64,000 nucleotides of DNA from Nostoc sp. MG11 (GTDB lineage Bacteria; Cyanobacteriota; Cyanobacteriia; Cyanobacteriales; Nostocaceae). Below, in pieces: positions 27,258 through 34,713 of this stretch (position 1 is its first letter; each line of letters opens with the position of its first letter). A program made the translations under genes and the position numbers. Under the pieces are notes generated by a model. The model saw nothing but the letters and a program-made list of their open reading frames with translations. It made no database searches and was not told where the DNA came from. The stretch lies in the NCBI RefSeq assembly GCF_014904695.1, contig NZ_JACXXN010000003.1:62001-126000 (forward strand), written 5' to 3'.

Positions 27258-27815
27258 CTAACTCGATGCTGAATTAGCTGTTTCGGAAGCTTTCGCAGCT
27301 GGTGGAAAACCACCCATGCGAATCTCAGAAGTGAAAGAGGCTACACTGAAGCCGTCAGAACGCTTTAATACACTAGCCCGCATTCGTAAATTAGGGCTAG
27401 CAAACCACAGGCGTTCTTCAGACCAGATGGTTTCATACTCTGTAGTTAAGGTCAAAGCGCCATCACTGTCTATCGTATAACGTCTGGCTACTGGGGATTT
27501 CTCCGTATGATCCATCTCCCGGAGTAACTTGCCTTCAGCAGGATTATCTGCATCGGGTACTAAAACCAACACAGTAGAACCATTGGATTTTTCTGGCTCC
27601 GTGCCGTTCCAAGTAACTCTAGCGCCACAAGATGCTGAATCAGGAGCAATTTCGTACAGTTGACACAGTTTGATCACCTCTGGATGATCTGCTGCTAGCG
27701 TCTCAATGATGATGTCTGACTTGCCATGTTCAAATTGCTTATCAGCTAAATGGTGACTAGTACGATGGGAAAACCATTTACCAGCACTCAACTGAAAAAA
27801 TTCTTCAATATTCAT
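27258..27815 (-). CDS. cpcS: Phycobiliprotein lyase, CpcS/CpeS family
   Basis: Chromophore lyase of 185 residues that attaches phycocyanobilin to a cysteine of phycobiliproteins. The family opening [18 protein letters not shown] is intact, and the calycin-type beta-barrel strands continue through [28 protein letters not shown]. The tail ([15 protein letters not shown]) is low in complexity. It lies 67 bases downstream of the NblB-like gene on the same strand, which suggests a shared transcript joining antenna assembly with antenna turnover. Confidence 0.88.
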   Translation of the reverse strand: MNIEEFFQLSAGKWFSHRTSHHLADKQFEHGKSDIIIETLAADHPEVIKLCQLYEIAPDSASCGARVTWNGTEPEKSNGSTVLVLVPDADNPAEGKLLREMDHTEKSPVARRYTIDSDGALTLTTEYETIWSEERLWFASPNLRMRASVLKRSDGFSVASFTSEIRMGGFPPAAKASETANSASS

Positions 27816-27882
27816 GAATGAAATTACCCTGCATCAAAATGCGAAAACCCCACTTATTATTAAAAGGTAGTAGGAACTGATA

Positions 27883-28563
27883 TTAAGCTGGATTGCCTGT
27901 TTCCTCAAGTTTCTTAAGAGAAAACCTTGCTGCCTCAGCAACGTGGTTGTGATTGTCTTTTTCTAAGTATTTTAAAGCAGAGATACTCTTGGGAGTAGGA
28001 AGATGACCCAAAGCTTCTGCAAGACGTTGCCGTACTAACCAATCATCTGATTGGGCAAAGCGCAGGATTTGATCTACAGAATCAATATCTTTTATTTCTC
28101 CTAAAGCGGAGATTGCAGCTTGTTGCAAAACTACTTCTTCGCTATCCAACGCCTTAATGAGGATTTCGTGGGCGCGGGGGTCTTTAATATTGCCTAGAGA
28201 AACGGCTGCACTAAAGCGGACTAACCAATCAGTATCTTCATAAAATGCCCGTGAAAGCACTTCAAAGGCTCTGACATCACCCAAATATCCTAAAGCACCA
28301 GCGGCATCAGCACGAATACCATAATCTGGATCGGTTTCTAGTATTCTCACTAAAAGTGGATAAGATTCTTCCGTAGGCTTGATTCCCAAGGCAAATATTG
28401 CCATAGAGCGCAGTTGCAGAGATTCATCATCCAATACCTTTTTAATCAAAGGTACTGCGTCTTCAGGGGAAACGTGACGCAGATTGGCAAGGGCTACCAT
28501 GCGATCGCGCAAATTCGGACTTTCTAACTGAGCAGAGATTTCCTGTAAACTGAGAGCGGTCAT
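27883..28563 (-). CDS. nblB: HEAT-repeat protein, NblB / CpcE-F type
   Basis: A 226-residue all-helical protein of five to six HEAT repeats (for example DPDYGIRADAAGALGYLGD and DDWLVRQRLAEALGHLP). This is the PBS-lyase HEAT family that includes the bilin lyase subunits CpcE/CpcF and the phycobilisome degradation factor NblB; length and the MTALSLQEISAQLES opening fit NblB. It stands upstream of the lyase gene in a probable operon. The symbol is the best guess within the family. Confidence 0.75.
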   Translation of the reverse strand: MTALSLQEISAQLESPNLRDRMVALANLRHVSPEDAVPLIKKVLDDESLQLRSMAIFALGIKPTEESYPLLVRILETDPDYGIRADAAGALGYLGDVRAFEVLSRAFYEDTDWLVRFSAAVSLGNIKDPRAHEILIKALDSEEVVLQQAAISALGEIKDIDSVDQILRFAQSDDWLVRQRLAEALGHLPTPKSISALKYLEKDNHNHVAEAARFSLKKLEETGNPA

Positions 28564-28755
28564 TTAGTTAAATTAGCGTTTCTTTACTTATCTTTAATTT
28601 ACCTGATTCGCCCATCAGGCTGTCGCCATACCGAAGTAGCATTTTGCCGACTTTACGAGATGGCTTGATTATGAATTACAGAAATTGAGTAATGGAGCTA
28701 ATTTATCCATGTGACTGAAAAACTAGTCTCTTGGCGTGAGATATTATCCAATTTG

Positions 28756-30021
28756 CTACTTACCGCGATCGCGTTCCAAATCATCGATGACTTTTTGTAA
28801 ATACCATTCCTCTGACATTCCAGGATAATAATCTTGTTTTTGATCAATCAATCTTTGAGCTATTTCCCAATATCCTCCAACTAATCGCAAAAGTCGCTGA
28901 CGTAGCAAGTTATCTTTTTGCTTTTTGGATTCAGGACTGAATTTTTGAATTTTTTCGAGATTATTTAAAACTTGTTGGTAATTTTCCCAATCTTCTTGTT
29001 CACAAAAAATACTTGCTGCTCGCTGATAATCTTCCACAGCGTTTTGCATTTCTTCTAATAAAGTATAAGCAATGCCCCGATTATAGTAAGCTTGGGCATC
29101 ATTTGGATTAATTTGTAATACTTGGTTGTAATCTTTAATTGCACCCAGATAATTGCCCATTGCCCGATAGACATTACCTCTGGCAACATACACTAGGATA
29201 TCTTCCGGTTGTATCTGGAGTGCTTGGTTAAAATCTGCGATCGCTCCTTGATGATCACCTAACAAATAACGTGCTTTGCCTCGGTTGCGATAAACAATTG
29301 CTTCTTGAAAATTCAGTTTTAGTGCTTGATTAAAATCTGCGATCGCTTCTCGATAATTCCCGATTTTACAACGCACAACCCCACGACAGCAGTAAGCTTG
29401 GGCATCTTGCGAATCTGCTTGTAACACCCAGTTTAAATCAGCGATCGCCTCTTGCGTATCTCCCTTTTCAGCTTTTTCTAATAATTGTGTGAAATAATCG
29501 TTTGTAGATAGGATAGGTTGAGTTTTAATTGATTGCTTAACAGCTAGCTTTTCTGGTGGTTGTAGCTTTTTAATTTGTTCTAGACAAAGGCGACAATTTT
29601 CTTTGTCCTGTTGCTCTAAATATAATTCTGCTGCTTTTTTAAAATTAGCGATCGCATCTTGAATATACCCCTGTTTGCGCCGCACAATTCCCCGCAGACT
29701 ATAAGCAGCCGCATAATTTAAATTCAGACGAATAGCGCGTTCAACATCCTCTAGCGCTCCTGGCAGATTTTTCAGCGCTACCCTGGCTAACGCACGACAA
29801 TAATATGCTTCGACACTCTCAGGATTAAGGTTGATAGCTTCGGTGTAATCTGAAACAGCCTGGAGAATTGCGCCTAAGTCATAATATGCCAAACCTCGCT
29901 GAAAGTAAGCTTCAGCAAAGTAAGGTGTTAGTTGCAAAGCATGGTTAAATTCCTTAATTGCACCAGCATAGTCTTTTTGTTTGGCTTTTTCTAATCCCTT
30001 ATAGTAAAATTCGTCATTCAT
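28756..30021 (-). CDS. Tetratricopeptide-repeat protein
   Basis: A 421-residue TPR protein from the ATG at 30021 (a GTG at 30066 would add 15 residues). About nine TPR units are seen in two blocks (about 5-135 and 180-345) with the usual YYNRGIAY and AIADFNQAL signatures. The block boundary and the C-terminal 60 residues are helical but not TPR. TPR arrays bind partner proteins; the partner is unknown. Confidence 0.85.
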   Translation of the reverse strand: MNDEFYYKGLEKAKQKDYAGAIKEFNHALQLTPYFAEAYFQRGLAYYDLGAILQAVSDYTEAINLNPESVEAYYCRALARVALKNLPGALEDVERAIRLNLNYAAAYSLRGIVRRKQGYIQDAIANFKKAAELYLEQQDKENCRLCLEQIKKLQPPEKLAVKQSIKTQPILSTNDYFTQLLEKAEKGDTQEAIADLNWVLQADSQDAQAYCCRGVVRCKIGNYREAIADFNQALKLNFQEAIVYRNRGKARYLLGDHQGAIADFNQALQIQPEDILVYVARGNVYRAMGNYLGAIKDYNQVLQINPNDAQAYYNRGIAYTLLEEMQNAVEDYQRAASIFCEQEDWENYQQVLNNLEKIQKFSPESKKQKDNLLRQRLLRLVGGYWEIAQRLIDQKQDYYPGMSEEWYLQKVIDDLERDRGK

Positions 30022-30291
30022 GGCGTTTTTTGGGGTTGAATCAGTTAGTTTAATTCCAAAAGTCACTCGCCCTTAATATTCTAAGTATTCAGCGTGACTT
30101 TCATTCATTTCCTATTTTCTGTAAAACAAAACGAATATCTATCATAAATTTTTATAAATGGTATGTACCTTATGGAATATTGTATACTTCTAGCTTTTGA
30201 AGTTAGCTTTAGTCCAAACTTACGCTAAAACAGTAATATGTATATTTTTGTTTACTTTGAGTCCTACTACTATTAATAATACTTGGTACTG

Positions 30292-31440
30292 ATGAAAATT
30301 AGAACTATCACCACAGGAATATCACTTCAATCGCTAAAAGATATAGAAAAAATTAAGCAAGCAGCTGCGTTTAATCAGCAAGCAAAGGCATTTTTTGAGC
30401 AACAAGGCTACGAAGTACAAACCACTAGAATAGCTACTAATGCTTGGTCAGAATATTCACAAGGATTATCAACAGTTGAAATTATCAGTAAAATTCAAAC
30501 TTTAGAACAAATTGGTCAAAATCTTAATATTAGCTTTTTCAATATCGGTTATGCAAGCCAACCCGAAACCATAGCTATAATTCCAGATTTTAACAAAAAT
30601 ACATCGATTATTTACTCCTCAAGCAAAATTGGCGATCGCCAGACTGGTATAAACTTTGAAAATGCTTGGGAATCTGCAAAAGCGATTAAACGCATTTCGC
30701 AAGAAACTGAAAACGGCTATGGCAATTTTCGCTTCTGCGTGTGGGCAAACTGTCCGCCAGGTATCCCATTTTTTCCTACTTCCTATCATGTAGGAAATAC
30801 ATCTTTTGCTGTAGGTTTAGAATTAGGTAACTTGGTAATGCAAGCTTTTACCCAAGCTAACAATATACAATTGGCAGAAAAAAATCTGCAATCCTTGTTG
30901 GAAATCGAATTAAATAAGATTGCTGCGATCGCCGAAAAAATATCTGATAAATTTGATATTGCTTATGGAGGTATTGATACATCTCTTACACCATCATTAG
31001 ATAAACAAAATAGTATTGCTGTTGCTTATGAAATACTAATGAATGGCAAGTTCGGACATCAAGGAACACTAGCGATTTCTGGTATGCTAACCCGTGCTTT
31101 GAAAAGTGTATCAGTAAAAATATGTGGTTACTCTGGTCTTATGCTTCCTGTTTGTGAAGATGTCGGTTTGGCTGCAAGAGCTAACGAGCAAACCTATAAT
31201 ATTACCAATTTACTATTGTATTCAGCAGTTTGTGGCTGTGGACTGGATACAGTTCCGATTCCGGGTGATATCACAACAGAAAAGATTGCAGCGTTATTAA
31301 TTGATATGGCAACTTTAGCTATTAAGCTAGATAAACCACTATCCGCAAGATTATTTCCAATACCGGATAAAAAAGCTGGGGAAATGACTGCATTCAATTC
31401 CCCATATCTTGTAGATTGTAAAATATTTTCAGTTGACTAG
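30292..31440 (+). CDS. DUF711 family protein
   Basis: A 382-residue protein of the DUF711 family, which resembles the archaeal and bacterial UPF0210 group. Typical stretches are the N-terminal IRTITTGISL, RFCVWANCPPGIPFFPTSYH, DTSLTPSL and CGCGLDTVPIPGD. The ATG at 30292 is chosen over the TTG three codons earlier. Activity is unknown. It stands alone, convergent with the dioxygenase gene 20 bases downstream. Confidence 0.78.
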   Translation: MKIRTITTGISLQSLKDIEKIKQAAAFNQQAKAFFEQQGYEVQTTRIATNAWSEYSQGLSTVEIISKIQTLEQIGQNLNISFFNIGYASQPETIAIIPDFNKNTSIIYSSSKIGDRQTGINFENAWESAKAIKRISQETENGYGNFRFCVWANCPPGIPFFPTSYHVGNTSFAVGLELGNLVMQAFTQANNIQLAEKNLQSLLEIELNKIAAIAEKISDKFDIAYGGIDTSLTPSLDKQNSIAVAYEILMNGKFGHQGTLAISGMLTRALKSVSVKICGYSGLMLPVCEDVGLAARANEQTYNITNLLLYSAVCGCGLDTVPIPGDITTEKIAALLIDMATLAIKLDKPLSARLFPIPDKKAGEMTAFNSPYLVDCKIFSVD

Positions 31441-31460
31441 AAAAGCAAGTTTTAGAATTC

Positions 31461-32129
31461 TTACTCCGAAAGTAAACTAGGTGAGGTGAGAACAAAAACG
31501 TCTCTCGTTCCCTGAGAATTTGTAACTGGTTTTATGGGAGTAGTGAAGTGGAAAAACTCATGATCGTTGACTAATACTAGTTCTCCTGGATTTAGAATTT
31601 TACTAAACACAGGCTTTTCTTTTTTAGCAGTGTATAAATGTGTTTCTCCGCCTTGAATATTATCTCGGTCAACGGAGAAAATAGCAATAAAATCAGTACC
31701 GTCTTGATGGATACCTTCCGGCGCGGGATTACCTAAATTATCGGGTGAACAGATAGTTCTAATTTGATGAACTCCGATTTCAGCTTCAGGATGAAGTTTA
31801 CAGGAATCACTAAATGCCAAAACCAGATTCTTAAATATATCAAGTTCTATGAGTGCATCATCTAATTCTGCAAACTCTCTTTTGACATCACCCAATAATG
31901 GATTATATTCTTTGCTTTGGAAGAGATAGCCATGAGGTAGCTTGATTAAATTATCTCTAGAAACTGTGAACCTAGATAATCTTCTCAAACGATAGTTACC
32001 TTTGATATAAGGGTCAACAGGTAGTTCGTTAAAAAATTGCTTAAAACCTTCTAGATTTATTGAATTTACCTTTCTCAGGGTAAATAGAAAGGCATATTCT
32101 AATTCCGTTAATCCCCATACTTTTTGCAT
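31461..32129 (-). CDS. 2OG-Fe(II) dioxygenase family protein
   Basis: A 222-residue member of the 2OG-Fe dioxygenase family (PF10014 type), which includes amino-acid hydroxylases. The iron ligands are visible: H and D in EGIHQDGTDF, and the distal H in VLVNDHEFFHF; an arginine for 2-oxoglutarate is in GTRDVFVL. The substrate is probably an amino acid or small molecule. The start has a perfect AAGGAGG 9 bases upstream, and the leader can form two competing hairpins around that site (32131-32182). Confidence 0.82.
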   Translation of the reverse strand: MQKVWGLTELEYAFLFTLRKVNSINLEGFKQFFNELPVDPYIKGNYRLRRLSRFTVSRDNLIKLPHGYLFQSKEYNPLLGDVKREFAELDDALIELDIFKNLVLAFSDSCKLHPEAEIGVHQIRTICSPDNLGNPAPEGIHQDGTDFIAIFSVDRDNIQGGETHLYTAKKEKPVFSKILNPGELVLVNDHEFFHFTTPIKPVTNSQGTRDVFVLTSPSLLSE

Positions 32130-32130
32130 A

Positions 32131-32182
32131 GGATTTACCTCCTTGCATGTTTAAATCCTCCCAAATTTTTCTTTATGGGAGG
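32131..32182 (-). promoter_or_regulatory. Leader with competing hairpins around the RBS
   Basis: Read leftward: CCTCCCA (32182-32176) can pair with TGGGAGG (32163-32157), and GGATTTA (32158-32152) can pair with TAAATCC (32137-32131), which flanks the AAGGAGG ribosome-binding site. The two stems share bases 32157-32158, and the first CCTCC can also pair with the ribosome-binding site itself. The pairings are seen; switching is inferred. Confidence 0.45.
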
Positions 32183-32448
32183 CTTATACCCTTAAGTATA
32201 TGCTACTTTTTATTAAATTGTCGTAAAAACGACTACAGAAATTGACAAATCATGATATGAGAAAGACCTTTCAAATGTACAAGATGTAATGAAACGTAAC
32301 TAATCATGTTTCCACAAGATTCTACAAACAAGGTTGCTTTGCCAAGCTGCTAAATAGCAGTAGAGTGTATGCGCTACCAGTTTTAGTTCTTCAAAGAAGA
32401 ATTACAGCAAAATCGACGTATATTTACTAGCAGCAACAAGGTTCCATA
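32183..32448. other. Divergent spacer upstream of sfsA
   Basis: No gene was seen. AGCAACAAGG lies before the sfsA ATG. Confidence 0.35.
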
Positions 32449-33174
32449 ATGATTGATTGGCTTTATCGCTATCCACCTCTGTATTCTGGTATTTTGCTCA
32501 AACGCTACAAGCGCTTTTTTGCCGATGTTCAACTTGTTTCTGGCGAAGTAGTGATAGCACACTGTCCAAATACAGGGCCAATGACTGGAGTATCAACTCC
32601 TGGTAGTGCAGTACAGCTTTCCAAAAGCGATAATCTCAACCGCAAATTGGCTTACACCTTGGAACTAATTCAGGTGCATGATAATGAGCCGACTTGGGTA
32701 GGCATAAATACTGTTTTGCCCAACCGATTGGTGAAGATAGCTTTGGCCAAACAACTTTTCCCAGAATTGGGCGAATATAACCAAATCAGGGGTGAAGTAG
32801 TTTATGGGCAAGATAAAAAAAGTCGGGTAGATTTTTTCTTGACAGGGAGTGATAAGTATCGCCCGATTTATTTAGAAGTGAAAAACACAACTTGGGCGCA
32901 GGGGAGATTAGCAGTATTTCCCGACACGGAAACGACAAGGGGACAAAAGCACTTACGGGAACTGACGGCGCTGTTACCTCTAACTCGTGCGGTGATGCTT
33001 TACTTTATCAATCGGGGAGATTGTACTGAGTTCGCCCCCGGCGATATTACAGACCCTATATATGGTAAGTTGTTGCGGGCTGCGATCGCTCTCGGTTTAG
33101 AAGTCTTACCCTGCCGTTTTGATGTCTCTCCAGAGGGTATCCGTTATTTGGGTTTAGCAAAGCTGAAAATTTGA
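32449..33174 (+). CDS. sfsA: Sugar fermentation stimulation protein homolog SfsA
   Basis: A 241-residue SfsA-family protein. The N-terminal part has the OB-like segment RYKRFFADVQL and AHCPNTGPM; the C-terminal part has SRVDFFL and YLEVKNTTW, which form the PD-(D/E)XK-like nuclease core seen in the family, with FPDTETTRGQKHL. The E. coli protein was linked to maltose gene expression and binds DNA; the biochemical role in cyanobacteria is not established. Full length. Confidence 0.92.
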   Translation: MIDWLYRYPPLYSGILLKRYKRFFADVQLVSGEVVIAHCPNTGPMTGVSTPGSAVQLSKSDNLNRKLAYTLELIQVHDNEPTWVGINTVLPNRLVKIALAKQLFPELGEYNQIRGEVVYGQDKKSRVDFFLTGSDKYRPIYLEVKNTTWAQGRLAVFPDTETTRGQKHLRELTALLPLTRAVMLYFINRGDCTEFAPGDITDPIYGKLLRAAIALGLEVLPCRFDVSPEGIRYLGLAKLKI

Positions 33175-33250
33175 TTACACAGTAATACCTCTGCATTCCT
33201 CTGCGTTCCCCTGCGTTAAAAGCAGGACACGTTTGCATCATCCCAGCTTT

Positions 33251-33286
33251 GTAAATTTTTTGTTATACTAGTTAATATAAATTTAC
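33251..33286. promoter_or_regulatory. nblA promoter candidate inside an inverted repeat
   Basis: GTAAATTT (33251-33258) and AAATTTAC (33279-33286) are a perfect 8-bp inverted repeat whose 20-base spacer includes TATACT, a good -10 hexamer. Could be the nblA promoter with an operator. Confidence 0.4.
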
Positions 33287-33287
33287 A

Positions 33288-33335
33288 GAGGGTAACACCC
33301 ATAAACAAGGAAACGCCCTCAAGTTCAATGGGTGT
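33288..33335 (+). promoter_or_regulatory. Folded nblA leader candidate
   Basis: ACACCCAT (33295-33302) pairs with ATGGGTGT (33328-33335), while GAGGG (33288-33292) can pair with CCCTC (33316-33320); the two pairings interlock, as in a pseudoknot. It lies about 85 bases before the nblA start. Confidence 0.35.
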
Positions 33336-33419
33336 AAGACTTCAACATATTTAGCTTTAGATTAAAGAAGCTATTATTAACCCTCTAGTTTTTGCCCCAG
33401 TTTGGCATAGGAGCCAGAA

Positions 33420-33617
33420 ATGAACCAGCCCATGAAATTATCTTTAGAACAAGAATTTAGCCTCCGTTGCTTTGCTGACCAAGTGCAGCAAATGTCTCGT
33501 GAACAAGCTCAGGCGTTATTACTCATGTTGTATGAGCGGATGATGATTCAAGAAAAGACTTACCAGCAATTGCTCAAGCATGAGTGGAAACTAGATTCCG
33601 ACGCAATTCCTGGGTAA
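33420..33617 (+). CDS. nblA: Phycobilisome degradation protein NblA
   Basis: A 65-residue NblA adaptor, which binds phycobiliproteins and delivers the antenna to Clp protease during nutrient starvation. The family features are intact: LSLEQEFSLRCFADQVQQM, followed by LLLMLYERMMIQEKTYQQLLKHEW. Normal length. A long leader (about 130 bases from the likely promoter) contains interlocking inverted repeats. It is transcribed alone. Confidence 0.95.
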   Translation: MNQPMKLSLEQEFSLRCFADQVQQMSREQAQALLLMLYERMMIQEKTYQQLLKHEWKLDSDAIPG

Positions 33618-33718
33618 AGCAGGGAAGTAAATATGTGGTTGATGGCGTTGGAATTCAACGTATGCGGATTTTACTTTAATGAACGTCCAACCACTCTTCT
33701 ATCAAATCAGTCAGCGTT

Positions 33719-34465
33719 TTAATTTTGGGAACTTAGGTGTGACAAGTAGAACGCTACTATTTCAGACCAAGCAGAGGTAGCAGCAGCAGAATCGTAGCGA
33801 TAACCGTCATCGCGCATGAAGGTATGTTCTGCTTCATACAAGAAAGTTTTGTGAGATACCCTAGCATTTTCCAATGCTTTAGTTAAGGTTTGACGGTCAT
33901 TCTCCGGTATATGCGGGTCAAGAGTACCCAACACAATTAGCATCTCGCCTTTGATTTCACTGACTCGCTCGATTGTATCAGCTACTCCCTTACCTAACTT
34001 ACCACTCGGAATACCAGTAGGATAGCAGCAGACTGTTGCCTTAACTTCATCCAGAAAAGCTGCTCGGAAAGCTAAGTGTCCACCAATGCAAAATCCGAGA
34101 GTGCCTATTTGTCCCGGAGAAACTGAACTTTCTTTTTTAAGAAATTCAATCACAGCACGGCAATCAGTGTCATAATCAGCTACTAGAGTTCGGCGAGCAT
34201 TGTCATTACCCCGCATCCGTCCAAGATCGTCTGGTTCAATAACTAGACCAACTGGCTCAGTTCGATGGAAAATTTCCGGGGCTGCTACTACATAGCCGCA
34301 TCCTGCTAAGTAGTTAGCCAAACGAATCATTGCACCACCTAACTGATAAATATCACTCAGAAACAAAATGCCTGGATAAAGTCCTGTTGGTTTGGGAGAT
34401 GCTACGTAAACACGCATTAAACTGTCGTCTACTCTTAACTCGACATTGCGCTTAATGATTTGCAT
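33719..34465 (-). CDS. Dienelactone hydrolase family protein
   Basis: Alpha/beta-hydrolase of 248 residues with the cysteine nucleophile of the dienelactone hydrolase family in LGFCIGGHLA, the acid in LGTLDPHIP, and the histidine in YEAEHTFMRDD. Natural substrate unknown; these enzymes hydrolyse small esters and lactones. Single gene. Confidence 0.88.
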   Translation of the reverse strand: MQIIKRNVELRVDDSLMRVYVASPKPTGLYPGILFLSDIYQLGGAMIRLANYLAGCGYVVAAPEIFHRTEPVGLVIEPDDLGRMRGNDNARRTLVADYDTDCRAVIEFLKKESSVSPGQIGTLGFCIGGHLAFRAAFLDEVKATVCCYPTGIPSGKLGKGVADTIERVSEIKGEMLIVLGTLDPHIPENDRQTLTKALENARVSHKTFLYEAEHTFMRDDGYRYDSAAATSAWSEIVAFYLSHLSSQN

Positions 34466-34713
34466 TTTGTCTCCATGTGGTGCTTGCTTTCATTAGCTTC
34501 GCCGCCCGTTTTCGCTATTGCAATTTTTTTAAAGCGAATTAACGTATACTTCAGCGCGTTGAACAAGCTAAATTTCATCTATGTTTAGCAAATGCACCCT
34601 TGACACTCCTTTGCACGGAATAAATTTACCTTGATTGCCACCAAAAAATAGTATTAATTACTACATTTTAGGTATAAATGTTCATTTTATGAGTGTGATC
34701 GCGCGAAAATTAA

